This document shows, piece after piece, positions 1-8,391 of a stretch of 64,000 nt of DNA. The notes below the pieces were generated by a model. The model did no database searches. It was not told the origin of the DNA and saw only the letters and a list, made by a program, of their open reading frames with translations. Position numbers and translations under genes: made by a program. How positions within the stretch are numbered: the first letter of the stretch is position 1; each line of letters begins with the position of its first letter. Origin of the DNA: Fibrobacterota bacterium (GTDB taxonomy: Bacteria; Fibrobacterota; Fibrobacteria; UBA5070); assembly GCA_016715065.1 (NCBI GenBank), contig JADKBN010000003.1, forward strand, positions 124,001-188,000, given 5' to 3'.

Positions 1-647
1 AAAAAATCCCCCTGTTCGCCCAGGCCTTCGAGCTGGAAGGACGCGAGGCGGTGTTCTTTGGGCATTTGGTCCGATTCACCCAGGCAGTCACCCACCGAGA
101 CCGTAAAATTCATCTGGATCGGATGGTGGCCTGCATGCGGGTGGCAGATCGGCGACTGGTGCCTTCCCAGTTCGCGTTGTGCTCGGCCTGGTACCATCCG
201 GTGGTCCACGAGCTTTTGCGGATGCTCGACATCAAGGAGGATTGGGAACGTTTGGCCGGTGCGTTGCGGCCGCGCATCACCGCGGTCCAGGCGCACGATT
301 CGGTTGCCTTGCTGGAAGAAATCGGATTGGTTTCGAGGGATTCCCAAGGCCTCTGGAAGCCCACCGACGTGGTGGTGACTTTCGGCGAGGGCTGGAAATC
401 GGTGGCGGTGCGCGAGTTCCAACGACATGCGATCGATTTGGCCCAAGCCGCTCTGGAAGAGGTTCCTGCCGCCGAACGAGACGTATCCCATCTGACCTTG
501 AGCATCGGCGAGGAGTCGTTTCGCGAGCTCAAGGAGCGGCTTGCCTTGTTCCGGAAGGAAGCGCTGACGTTGGCTCGGCAGGAACGCCACCCTGACCGAG
601 TATGCATGTTGAACCTATCCTTGTTCCCGGTAGGGGGGACGCGATGA
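1..647 (+). CDS. TIGR02147 family protein (DUF4423-like), 5' end missing
   Basis: The reading frame is open from the first bases (first full codon at 3), so the true start lies left of the window and about 214 C-terminal residues remain. Text such as FELLxxF-like 'FFGHLVRFTQAVT', 'ALCSAWYHPVVHELL', 'LLEEIGLVSRDSQGLWKPT' and the closing 'LNLSLFPV' matches the TIGR02147 paralogous family first described in Fibrobacter succinogenes, which carries a winged-helix-like region and a DUF4423-type C-terminus. These are thought to be DNA-binding regulators, but no target is known. The stop overlaps the start of the next gene (ATGA at 644-647), so the two are probably translated together. This pairing with an exported lipoprotein gene is the strongest taxonomic clue in the window. 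Confidence 0.85.
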   Translation, partial: KIPLFAQAFELEGREAVFFGHLVRFTQAVTHRDRKIHLDRMVACMRVADRRLVPSQFALCSAWYHPVVHELLRMLDIKEDWERLAGALRPRITAVQAHDSVALLEEIGLVSRDSQGLWKPTDVVVTFGEGWKSVAVREFQRHAIDLAQAALEEVPAAERDVSHLTLSIGEESFRELKERLALFRKEALTLARQERHPDRVCMLNLSLFPVGGTR

Positions 648-1810
648 GTTCGAAGAGTGGATGCCTGCACCAGCGGTGGCGTTGGGTGGGTATCCTGGTG
701 GCATTCATGATGGCTGGCTGCGGCCAAGGCGAGCTTGGTGGTGGTGGGATCGAAATCCCCAATGGCGTGGAGCTGCAGGTGACCGTTTCCGGGGCAAGGT
801 CGCTGGAAGGAGTGCAGGTGCGTCTGCTGGCGCGCGATTCGTGGGCGCAGCGGTGGACGGAAGGGCGGCCGGTGGTGCTGGACAGTGCGCGGACCGATCC
901 GTCCGGTCAAGTCCGGTTTTCCGTGCGCACCGACGAAGGGTACTGGGTGGAAGCCCTCGACGGGGGAGTCGGCGGGCGCTTGAATGTCGATGCGCCGGGC
1001 GAAAGAACTCTGAATCTATCGCCGTTGTCGGCTTTGGAAGGCACCATCGATTCTCCGCAACGTTCGGGAGTGCTGGTTCGGCTTTGGGGCAGCACCCGCA
1101 CGGTCCGTACGGATAGCCTCGGAATGTTCCGGTTCGATTCCCTTCCTCAAGGCCGGTGGTCCCTGGTGGGGCACGGCGATGCCTTGCGCCGCATCGCGAG
1201 CATCGGGCGCCTGGACGTGGGCGGACAGCAATTGGTGGCCTCCGGACTTCGGCTGGATACCGCCGGACTTTTGTTGGACGATTTCGCCGACAGCAATTCG
1301 ATCTGGGCATTGGACGGCCAGTTCGGGAACGGCGGCTATTGGTGGGTGAGTTCGAAAGCTCCCCTCCAGGACGTTTTTGGCGTGGACGGGGCTTGGCAGT
1401 CGATCACGGGAGCCGTGGGCCAGCGTCGGATTTCCGTGCGGGCAGATCTTGGCAACATGCTCCAGCCCTGGGCGAACGTAGGGCTGAATTTCGGATCCAC
1501 CACCAGTGTGCTGCCGGATTTTTCGAAGGCGAAATCGGTGCGCGTGCGTTTGCGGGGGCAGGGGACCTGGATGGCTCGTCTGGCGGAGCGCAAAGGAGAA
1601 GACCTGATCACCTGGGATCGTCCGCTCCCGGTGGGTTCCGACTGGACGGAAATCGTTCTTCCCATCGAGACGTTTGTGGGTCCCGAGGCGTCTTTTTCCA
1701 GTCGCGCACGATGGATCCGGGAGCTCGTGTTCCAGACCCAGGAATCAGGAACGCTCGAGATCTCCAGGGTGTGGGTGGATGGCCTGGCGCTTTCCGACTG
1801 GGGGCGTTGA
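644..1810 (+). CDS. Exported lipoprotein with C-terminal carbohydrate-binding-like domain
   Basis: The product is 388 aa. I chose the ATG at 644 because it overlaps the upstream stop as ATGA and has a G-rich ribosome-binding stretch at about 632-638; an ATG at 602 would lack one. A hydrophobic segment (WVGILVAFMMAGC) ends in a lipobox with Cys near residue 25, predicting a lipid-anchored envelope protein. Residues about 40-190 look like two beta-sandwich, carboxypeptidase-regulatory-like repeats (e.g. 'LEGTIDSPQRSGVLVRLWG'). The C-terminal ~170 residues start with 'LLDDFADSNSIW' and end 'LEISRVWVDGL', the layout of CIA30/CBM11-like galactose-binding folds. The ligand is unknown. The coupling to a TIGR02147 gene suggests co-regulation of surface proteins. 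Confidence 0.75.
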   Translation: MSSKSGCLHQRWRWVGILVAFMMAGCGQGELGGGGIEIPNGVELQVTVSGARSLEGVQVRLLARDSWAQRWTEGRPVVLDSARTDPSGQVRFSVRTDEGYWVEALDGGVGGRLNVDAPGERTLNLSPLSALEGTIDSPQRSGVLVRLWGSTRTVRTDSLGMFRFDSLPQGRWSLVGHGDALRRIASIGRLDVGGQQLVASGLRLDTAGLLLDDFADSNSIWALDGQFGNGGYWWVSSKAPLQDVFGVDGAWQSITGAVGQRRISVRADLGNMLQPWANVGLNFGSTTSVLPDFSKAKSVRVRLRGQGTWMARLAERKGEDLITWDRPLPVGSDWTEIVLPIETFVGPEASFSSRARWIRELVFQTQESGTLEISRVWVDGLALSDWGR

Positions 1811-2024
1811 GCCGAACGGACGGGGATTGTCAGCTTCGTGGAGGATCGCCCCGCGCGGACGCCCCTCCGCCCGAAGTGGGCAATTTCTGACAAATAGTCC
1901 TTGACGCCTCGGTGTCTGTTATTGAAAAATAACCTTTGGATCGGGTTTGGCTTTTGCCACCTTCGATACCTGGACAGCTTGTTTCGAGCGTCCACCGCCT
2001 CTCAACCGGGAAAAAGAGCGTCCG

Positions 2025-4415
2025 ATGGTCAAGCAATCGCAATCGTCGAATTTCCTCCGCATCGGCGTCGCTTTCCGTCTGCTGGGCTTGGCCGCATTGC
2101 TGGCATCCCCATCCCTGGCCGGATCGCCCCAGTCCATCCGATTCGATTCGTTGCCCGTGTTGGGCGCGCTCACCCCGGACGTCTCTCCACGGGTGGAGGC
2201 CAGTTCGTCGCTGCCGGTAACGTTGGAAAGCACGGATACCGCGGTGGTGGCCATCGTGGACGGCAAGATTCGCCCCAAGAAGGCGGGCTGGACCCGGGTG
2301 ATCGCTCGACAGGCCGGGGACGCGCAGTTCGATCCCGCCCCCGAGGTGGCCCAGCTGGTCTGGGTGCACAACCGCCCCCAGCTGCTGACCCTCTGGGGAA
2401 GATGGGTAGCCATTTGGAAAAGCCCTGCAAGATCGATCGAGCTCCCCGATTCCCTGCGCAGGAATGTCCTGCAGGTTTCCGCACGGTATGGCACCATCGC
2501 CGGAATTCGCCCTGGTGGTCAGGTGTTCGTGGTCAGCGGGCGTGAGATCCTGGAAGACATCAAACCGTTTTCGATGCCCAATGTCGCGAAGGTCCGCGTC
2601 ACCTTCGATGGCAAATCCGTGGTGGCCATCCGCAAGGACGGCTCCATCCTGGATTGGGGAGCCCACCGGGCCTGGCTCCCCGCTGGAGACGACCGCCCTC
2701 TGATACCGGATTCGGTCAGCCACGGCATCGTGGATCTCCATTTGTTCCACGGGTTTACGAGCGTCAATTATGGGGTCGCTCTGCGCGCCGATGGAACCAC
2801 GTTCGGGATCGATTTCCCGTCCAGGAAGGTGTGGGAATTGCCCCCCGAGGTGGGATCCGGTGTGGTCGAGATGGCGAACGCCTACACTATGTACGACTCG
2901 ATCCCCACTTTCGCTTTCCGGCGTGCAGACGGTACGTTGACCGCTTGGAATCGGAGGCAGGGCCTGATGACGCGTTTTCCGGACTCCCTGCGGTCGAACA
3001 TCCGCACCGTGGTGGGGGGGCGCAACTACTTGGCCGTGATTGATGGCAACGGGAAAGCCATGGAGTTCGGGCCTCCTGATCGCAAGAAGTGGGCGCTCCT
3101 GCCCGCGGACAAGCTCAACAGCGAGGTCGTGTCGGTGGACGTGGACGTCGAGCACGCGGTCGCCTTGAAAAAAGATGGATCCTTGCACATCTGGGGCAAC
3201 GTCGGAATGGGGTATCCATTCCCAGACAGCGTGGTGGGTGGTTCCACGGAGGTGTTCGCATGTGGCGATGTCGGTTTCGGAGTGTTGGGGAAACTCAAAC
3301 CCGTGCTCTCCTTCACCGCACCAGGCAAGGTCATTTGGGGGGATGGCGATTTCGAGGCCGGATTGGTCCTGCAGCCCGGACGTGTCCCGGTCTTCACTTC
3401 CTCGAATCCCGATGTCGCCGAGTTCCGGGAAGGACGGATTCTGGTCAAGCATGCGGGAACGACCACCCTGACCGTGTCGTATCCTGCCGATTCCTTCTGG
3501 CTTGCCGCCGGCCCAATCAGCCATACGTTGACGGTTGCTCCCCGTCGGGTGGTGGTGGAGGCGAAAAAAGCCCAGAAAACCTTTGGAGAAGCCGACCCCG
3601 AGCTTGCCTACGAATGTGCGCGATGCAGACCCATGGACAGTCTGTCCGGAAATTTGGGTCGTGCCAGTGGCGAAGCCGCGGGCGCATACGCGATCCAGAA
3701 AGGGACTCTCCAGGCCAGACCTGATCTCGATATGGTTTTCCTTTCCGAGACCTTCAGCATCCTCCCTCGCAAAATCACGGTCCAGGCCGATTCCGTGGCG
3801 AAGCTCGCCGGCGAGGGAGATCCAGCCTTGACCTACCGGGTGGATGGTTTGTTGGACCCGGACCAGCTCACGGGAAGTCTGGCGCGCGATAGTGGAGAAG
3901 AACCCGGGGACTATCCCATCCGGTTGGGAAGCCTGGCTGCGGGCAAAAACTACCTGATCGATTTCCTGGGGGCGAGCGTTCGTATTTCGGCGACCTCCGG
4001 CCTGGGAGCCAGAGTTAAACCCGCGAGAAGGGTTCGCGAAATCCATGCCCTGGTCCGCCATCCTTTTGTCGATCGTTCCATGTCCAGCCAAGGCCCCAGA
4101 GGGTTCGTGCCGCAAACCAGCCAGGTCCGGGGCGAGGCGATCCTCGATGTGCTGATGCCTGCGGCAGGGATTGTCGAGGTTGCCATCTTCGACAACGCAG
4201 GCACGCCGGTCCAGTCCTGGTCGGGCGAGGTGGGGCTGGCGCAGTGGCAACAACTTGCGCCTTCGGGGGATGGACGTCGACGCCTGTCGATGGTTTGGGA
4301 TCTCAGGAGCCGACTCGGAACACCTGTGTCCGAAGGGGTCTACCTATGCCGGATTCTGGTGCGGACCGAGACCGGAGAAACGCTGGAGCAAGTGCTGCGG
4401 CTGGGTGTGCGCTAG
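2025..4415 (+). CDS. Large exported protein with RCC1-like repeats and two MBG domains
   Basis: The product is 796 aa from the ATG at 2025, which gives a clean signal peptide (basic MVKQSQ, then 'LLGLAALLASPSLAGS') and follows a purine-rich stretch; an upstream in-frame ATG at 1947 would bury the signal. Residues about 130-420 carry RCC1/BNR-like beta-propeller repeats of the form 'VVAIRKDGSILDWG', 'AVALKKDGSLHIWG'. Residues about 500-680 hold two MBG (mostly beta) domains recognisable by 'AKKAQKTFGEADPEL' and 'SVAKLAGEGDPALTY'. The end ('GTPVSEGVYLCRILVRT') resembles FlgD-like C-terminal domains that in Fibrobacterota and Bacteroidota often serve as sorting or anchoring modules. It is probably a secreted or surface structural protein. 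No enzymatic motif was seen. Confidence 0.75.
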   Translation: MVKQSQSSNFLRIGVAFRLLGLAALLASPSLAGSPQSIRFDSLPVLGALTPDVSPRVEASSSLPVTLESTDTAVVAIVDGKIRPKKAGWTRVIARQAGDAQFDPAPEVAQLVWVHNRPQLLTLWGRWVAIWKSPARSIELPDSLRRNVLQVSARYGTIAGIRPGGQVFVVSGREILEDIKPFSMPNVAKVRVTFDGKSVVAIRKDGSILDWGAHRAWLPAGDDRPLIPDSVSHGIVDLHLFHGFTSVNYGVALRADGTTFGIDFPSRKVWELPPEVGSGVVEMANAYTMYDSIPTFAFRRADGTLTAWNRRQGLMTRFPDSLRSNIRTVVGGRNYLAVIDGNGKAMEFGPPDRKKWALLPADKLNSEVVSVDVDVEHAVALKKDGSLHIWGNVGMGYPFPDSVVGGSTEVFACGDVGFGVLGKLKPVLSFTAPGKVIWGDGDFEAGLVLQPGRVPVFTSSNPDVAEFREGRILVKHAGTTTLTVSYPADSFWLAAGPISHTLTVAPRRVVVEAKKAQKTFGEADPELAYECARCRPMDSLSGNLGRASGEAAGAYAIQKGTLQARPDLDMVFLSETFSILPRKITVQADSVAKLAGEGDPALTYRVDGLLDPDQLTGSLARDSGEEPGDYPIRLGSLAAGKNYLIDFLGASVRISATSGLGARVKPARRVREIHALVRHPFVDRSMSSQGPRGFVPQTSQVRGEAILDVLMPAAGIVEVAIFDNAGTPVQSWSGEVGLAQWQQLAPSGDGRRRLSMVWDLRSRLGTPVSEGVYLCRILVRTETGETLEQVLRLGVR

Positions 4416-4477
4416 CAAAGCCTCGCGATGCTCAAGTCGGTCCGTTTCGGGATCGACGATTTTCTACAGTTGCATCT

Positions 4478-4963
4478 GTGCGTTTCCACCTCATCGACCG
4501 CATCGAGGAGATCCGTCACGGCCACCATATCGTGGGTGTGAAGTGCGTGAGCCTTTCCGACGACGTGTTCAATGAACACTTCCCCGGCTACCCCATTTTT
4601 CCGGGAACCCTGGTGCTGGAAGGGATGGCGCAACTGGCCGGGTCGTTTTTCGAAATGACCATGCTCCATCAGGGGTTGGCGCCTCGGCACTGCATCCTGG
4701 CCATGGCCAATCGCGTGAAGTGGACCAAGCCCGCCGAGCCCGGCGATCGCATGGTCTACCGCGCCGACATCCTGAGCCTTTCCGAGGAGTTCGGCGTGGC
4801 CCGCACGCGGGCGGAGATCGATGGACAACTCAGCGCCAGCGCGGAACTGACCTTCACCTTCGTGCAGTTGGGAGACGGATCCCTGCGGAAAAACCGCGAG
4901 GAACTCTACCGCATGTGCACGCGTCGCACCCGCTTTCTGGACGATGGCGACGGCAAGGCGTGA
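4478..4963 (+). CDS. Hotdog-fold 3-hydroxyacyl-ACP dehydratase (FabZ/FabA-like)
   Basis: The product is 161 aa, close to the size of FabZ. The motif 'NEHFPGYPIFPGTLVLEGMAQ' contains the catalytic His and the helix seen in FabZ-type dehydratases, with the second acidic position (E of LEGMAQ) also present. The start is a GTG at 4478; no in-frame ATG nearby has a better context. It is the first gene of a tightly packed one-strand operon of fatty-acid/polyketide-like genes ending near 14.5 kb, and its 3' end overlaps the next gene by 20 bases. It should dehydrate beta-hydroxyacyl-ACP intermediates made by the ketosynthase and SDRs downstream. It could also be an ApeI/ApeP-type dehydratase as in aryl polyene clusters. 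The overall family is secure; the substrate is not. Confidence 0.8.
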   Translation: MRFHLIDRIEEIRHGHHIVGVKCVSLSDDVFNEHFPGYPIFPGTLVLEGMAQLAGSFFEMTMLHQGLAPRHCILAMANRVKWTKPAEPGDRMVYRADILSLSEEFGVARTRAEIDGQLSASAELTFTFVQLGDGSLRKNREELYRMCTRRTRFLDDGDGKA

Positions 4964-5510
4964 ATCGTGGGGCTCGACGGAGCCCATCGCGCTGAAGGAG
5001 TACTTGCGCCTGAAGAAGTGGGCCAAGTACTACGATCGGCGTTCGGCAGGGGCGTTGGTCGTCCTCGCACGGCTTCTTGCCGGAAGGCAGATCGATCCTC
5101 GCACACCCATCCATTGGGCTTTGGGCGACCTGGAGTTCCAGGACTACGGCCTGGAGACCATCCGCGAAAAAAGCCGCGACGAAGCGGGGACGTGGAGCTC
5201 CGAACGCTTCGCCCGCGAGGGAATGCACTCGGTCAGCCCCCTCACCCAGTTCAAGGTCCTGTACAACATGCCGTTGTGCCTCGCGGCCATGGAACTGGAT
5301 CTGGTCGGCGAAAATTCCGTGACCCACGGTCTGGACGAAGGCATGCTGGTTTCCGCCGTGGCCACGGCCTGGGAAGGCGACATGATTCTCGGGGCGACCC
5401 GCTGCCGGGCCGACGGCGGGATCGATTGCGTCGCGGCGCTCGCGCGGCGAGACGAGATCCCTCTGGATCGCCGGGGCGACATCCTGGAGATCCTGGGAGA
5501 GTGGACCTGA
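4944..5510 (+). CDS. Beta-ketoacyl-synthase-like protein lacking catalytic Cys (chain-length-factor-like)
   Basis: The product is 188 aa, about half a ketosynthase. It matches the N-terminal ketosynthase-like fold (PF13723-like): 'SVSPLTQFKVLYNMPLCLAAMEL' is the SPxxFxxSxxNxP element, and 'ENSVTHGLDEGMLVSAVATAWEG' sits where the nucleophilic Cys and following helix belong, but Cys is absent. The C-terminal half with the two His residues is also missing. It directly precedes the active ketosynthase (1-base overlap at 5510). By analogy with KS/CLF pairs in type II polyketide and aryl polyene systems, I infer a structural or chain-length partner. The family assignment is moderately sure; the role is inference from context. 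Confidence 0.65.
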   Translation: MATARRESWGSTEPIALKEYLRLKKWAKYYDRRSAGALVVLARLLAGRQIDPRTPIHWALGDLEFQDYGLETIREKSRDEAGTWSSERFAREGMHSVSPLTQFKVLYNMPLCLAAMELDLVGENSVTHGLDEGMLVSAVATAWEGDMILGATRCRADGGIDCVAALARRDEIPLDRRGDILEILGEWT

Positions 5511-6703
5511 TGACGGAACGTGTCTTCCTTTGCGGCGCGGGGGTCGTCTCGCCCATCGGATCCGGATGGGACGAATTCCGTCAAGGAGTCCTGGAGGGCC
5601 GCCACGGCTGCGCGCGGCTGACGGTGTTCGATGGAACGCTCCTTCCCGTGCATCTGGCCGCCGAAGCCCGCGCGAACGCGAAGGTGATCCCCAGCGCTGA
5701 TCGCGACGACCGGAAATCGATCTTCCTGGCCATGGCTGCCAGCCAGATTCTTCCCACCCATCGGGGGTGGAACGCCGTGGCCCCCGCCCTGCGCTGGGCC
5801 TTGCTGGGCGGAGGGATCGAACACTTCGATCTGGCCGGATACACGAGCGATCCGGACCCCGATTGGAGGCTCTACCAGCGCCACCTGCGCGTGGCGGTTG
5901 AAGAGCTTTGCTCCACCTACGGGGTGGGAGGTATGCGCAGCGTGAACGTTTCGGCCTGCGTGGGCGCCACCCAAGCCATGGGAGTCGCCTTCCGGCACGT
6001 GAGGGCCAATCCCGACCTGGCCATTCTGGCGGGCGGTACCGATTCGATGCTCTCGCCTTTGCATTACATGGGGTTTCACCATCTGGGCGCTCTTTCGGAG
6101 TGGAACGGGGATCCCGCCTTGGCCTGCCGTCCTTTCGACGCCGACCGCTGCGGCATCGTGCTGGGGGAGGGAGCCGGGCTCACGGTGGTCCAGTCCGATC
6201 GGACGGCCCATCCTTCCGAGATCCTCGCCGAGATCGTCGGGTACGGCACCACGCTGGACGCCCACATGGTGACCGACCCGGATCCGGAGGGAACCCAGTT
6301 GGCGCGATGCGCCCTGGACGCCATCGCCGATGCCAAAATCCGTCCAGAAGACGTCGATTGCGTGCACCTGCACGGCACGGGAACTCCCAAGAACGAGCCC
6401 GCCGAAGCCGCCGCGATGCGCAGGATCTTCGGGTCGCGCGCAAGCGAAGTGCCTGTGTTTTCCCTGAAAGGCCAGGTGGGCCACCTGGTGGGTGCCTGCG
6501 GGGCCGTGGAAACCTTGGCGGCCGCGCTGTGCCTGCGCGAACAGGTGGTGCTGCCCACGGTCAATTGCATGCGGGTCGACCAGAGCCTGGGGTTGCGTGT
6601 GGTCCAGGGCGAGCCTCTGGCCATGCCGTTGCGGCACATCTTGAAGCTCAACGCCGCCTTTGGCGGCCAGAACGCGGCGCTGGTCCTGCGGAGGGTTCCG
6701 TGA
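5510..6703 (+). CDS. Beta-ketoacyl-ACP synthase II-like ketosynthase
   Basis: The product is 397 aa from ATG 5510, overlapping the previous stop by one base. All three catalytic positions of a condensing enzyme are visible: Cys in 'VNVSACVGATQAMG', His in 'CVHLHGTGTPKNE' and His in 'KGQVGHLVGACGAVE'. Length and motif spacing match FabF/KAS II and type II polyketide KS-alpha. It should perform decarboxylative Claisen condensation of malonyl-ACP with an acyl primer. Its neighbour upstream is a Cys-less ketosynthase-like protein, and an ACP lies at 8008. The gene is intact, unlike genes further down the operon. Which chain it builds cannot be told from sequence alone. Confidence 0.88.
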   Translation: MTERVFLCGAGVVSPIGSGWDEFRQGVLEGRHGCARLTVFDGTLLPVHLAAEARANAKVIPSADRDDRKSIFLAMAASQILPTHRGWNAVAPALRWALLGGGIEHFDLAGYTSDPDPDWRLYQRHLRVAVEELCSTYGVGGMRSVNVSACVGATQAMGVAFRHVRANPDLAILAGGTDSMLSPLHYMGFHHLGALSEWNGDPALACRPFDADRCGIVLGEGAGLTVVQSDRTAHPSEILAEIVGYGTTLDAHMVTDPDPEGTQLARCALDAIADAKIRPEDVDCVHLHGTGTPKNEPAEAAAMRRIFGSRASEVPVFSLKGQVGHLVGACGAVETLAAALCLREQVVLPTVNCMRVDQSLGLRVVQGEPLAMPLRHILKLNAAFGGQNAALVLRRVP

Positions 6704-7416
6704 TGGATCCATCCACCGTGGTGGTCACCGGCGCGAGTTCCGGGATCGGGCGCGCCATCGCGGAGCGGTTCTCCCGGGACGGGCGTCCGCTGCTCCTGCA
6801 GGGCAATCGCAACGTGCAGGCACTCGAGCCGTTCGCGGATCGCGCCCGGATCGTCCGTTGCGATCTGCGGGATTGCGCGCAATTGGACGGATTTTGTCGA
6901 GACATCGAGGGGGCGCTCACCGTGGTCCACGCGGCCTCGGTGGTGGGAACAGATCTGCTGTCGGAGCTTTCCGACGAGGTCGTGGAGGAGATGCTCTCCG
7001 TGAACGTGCGCGCCTGGGTGAAGCTGTGCCGGGTCGCGGTGCGCCCCATGATGCGCGCGCGCAAAGGCTGCCTGGTGGCGATCAGCTCCGTGACCGCCAG
7101 GCGCGCCAGCCGCGGCCAAAGCGTCTATGCGGGGACCAAGGCCTTCCAGGAGGGGTTCGTTCGCGCCCTGGCCGCCGAGGTGGCGTCCCGCGGGGTGCGT
7201 GTGAACGCCGTCGCGCCTGGCCCCATCGATTCGGGCAGTCTCAAGGGCTTGCTGGCCCAGGCTCCGGAAGAAGTGAAGGCCTCCCTGGCCTGCGGTCGAT
7301 TGGGCCTTCCCGAGGACGTGGCCGAAGCGGTCCATTGGCTGTGCTCGGACGCGGCCGGATTCATTCATGGACAAGTTCTGTCTGTAGACGGCGGATTCCA
7401 GCGGGGCGTAGGTTGA
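6703..7416 (+). CDS. Short-chain dehydrogenase/reductase (FabG-like)
   Basis: The product is 237 aa with a classic SDR layout: the NAD(P)-binding 'VTGASSGIG' at residues ~8-16, 'VVHAAS' in place of NAG, the catalytic Ser in 'VAISSVTARR', and YxxxK as 'YAGTK'. The C-terminal 'GQVLSVDGGF' is typical of FabG-type enzymes. The start ATG at 6703 overlaps the ketosynthase stop (TGATG), and the next gene begins within its stop. It is one of two SDRs in the operon, so the pair could split ketoreduction and a second reduction between them. Substrate preference cannot be read from the sequence. Confidence 0.82.
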   Translation: MDPSTVVVTGASSGIGRAIAERFSRDGRPLLLQGNRNVQALEPFADRARIVRCDLRDCAQLDGFCRDIEGALTVVHAASVVGTDLLSELSDEVVEEMLSVNVRAWVKLCRVAVRPMMRARKGCLVAISSVTARRASRGQSVYAGTKAFQEGFVRALAAEVASRGVRVNAVAPGPIDSGSLKGLLAQAPEEVKASLACGRLGLPEDVAEAVHWLCSDAAGFIHGQVLSVDGGFQRGVG

Positions 7417-8006
7417 ACGGCGAGGATTTCCTGGATCTGTGCCGCGCGCGCCGCAGCGCCCGTGAGTTCCTGCCCGTGGCACTGGACGCGCTCCAGGTGG
7501 CTACGCTGCTGGAATGCGCCAAGTCCATCCCGTACGCGTCCTCGCGCAAGGGCTGGGACGTGGTGGCCATCGTGGACGCCTTCGCGATCTCGGAGGCGGC
7601 CGACGCGGTCGATCGCGCCGCGCAGCGTTGGGCAGGCCGCATCCGCGAAGACCTGCGTTGCGAGTGGACCTCCTACAGCCGCAATTTCTCTTCCTTTCGC
7701 GGAGCCGCGGCGGTGTTCGCCACCGTCTTCAGGCCTTCGCCGGGGCTGGCCGCCATGGTGGACGGGCCGGACGCGTGGGCGGAAGCCTTCGATCGCGAAA
7801 ACCACATCAAGTCCATTTCCAACGCGACCATGGCCCTGTGCCTGGCCGCGACTTCCCTGGGGCTGGCGGCGTGCCCCATGACCGGGCCCCTCCTGGCCCG
7901 GGAAGATCTCGAATCCATCCTGCATCTTCCGCGCGGACGGGAATTGGCTGCCTTCGTGGCCGTCGGGTACCCCGCGAAAGACGAACCTTCCACCGGAGCC
8001 CCCTGA
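7413..8006 (+). CDS. Nitroreductase-family protein
   Basis: The product is 197 aa from a TTG start that overlaps the preceding stop (TTGA). It opens with 'FLDLCRARRSAREFLP', the RRSxRxF element of flavin nitroreductases, and has the later 'ATMALCLAATSLGLAACPMTGPL' helix typical of the family. These proteins bind FMN as dimers. In acyl or polyketide clusters they can act as oxidases, desaturases or enoyl reductases. Here it lies between an SDR and the ACP gene, so a redox step on an ACP-bound chain is a fair inference. Family call fairly sure; reaction unknown. Confidence 0.7.
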   Translation: MNGEDFLDLCRARRSAREFLPVALDALQVATLLECAKSIPYASSRKGWDVVAIVDAFAISEAADAVDRAAQRWAGRIREDLRCEWTSYSRNFSSFRGAAAVFATVFRPSPGLAAMVDGPDAWAEAFDRENHIKSISNATMALCLAATSLGLAACPMTGPLLAREDLESILHLPRGRELAAFVAVGYPAKDEPSTGAP

Positions 8007-8007
8007 C

Positions 8008-8391
8008 ATGGACCACCTGACGCGATTCCGCGAACTCCTCCTGCCCGTCTTCTCGCTGGATTCCATCGAAGAAATCCAGCCGGAAGCTTCCCTGGTGGCG
8101 GACCTGGGCGCCGACAGCCTCGACTTCGTGGAGATCGTCTACATGGTGGAAAAGGAGTTTTCCGTCAAGCTCTCCACCAAGACCATCTACCTGGAAGGTC
8201 GCGAACTGCGCACCGACGAGATGTTCCTGGAGGGCGTGCTGGACCCCGGGAAGGTGGAGGGATTGCGGGAGATGCTGCCCCGCTACGCAGACAAGATCCG
8301 TCCCGGCATGGGGCGTGCGGAATTGTTCGGATTGGTGACGGTCAAGGACCTGGCCGAGGTGGTGCGCCAGCGGATCGCGGCCAAGCCATGA
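8008..8391 (+). CDS. Acyl carrier protein
   Basis: The product is 127 aa, longer than a standard ~80-residue ACP. The phosphopantetheine attachment motif is clear: 'LVADLGADSLDFVEIVYMVEKEF' with Ser near residue 37. The ~45-residue enlargement lies between helices II/III and the final helix ('TDEMFLEGVLDPGK...'), a feature of ACPs found in specialised acyl pathways rather than housekeeping fatty acid synthesis. It starts one base after the nitroreductase stop and overlaps the next SDR (ATGA). It should tether the growing chain for the enzymes around it, after modification by a phosphopantetheinyl transferase that is not in this window. Confidence 0.85.
   Translation: MDHLTRFRELLLPVFSLDSIEEIQPEASLVADLGADSLDFVEIVYMVEKEFSVKLSTKTIYLEGRELRTDEMFLEGVLDPGKVEGLREMLPRYADKIRPGMGRAELFGLVTVKDLAEVVRQRIAAKP

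Noticed and set aside
1918..1933. Short inverted repeat GTTATT/AATAAC before the MBG protein gene
   Set aside because: Stem is only 6 bp and AT-rich; not enough to call a terminator or operator.
1830..4253. 807-codon open frame on the minus strand
   Set aside because: It is the antisense shadow of the RCC1/MBG protein gene; GC-rich coding makes long antisense frames common, and its sequence shows no family features.
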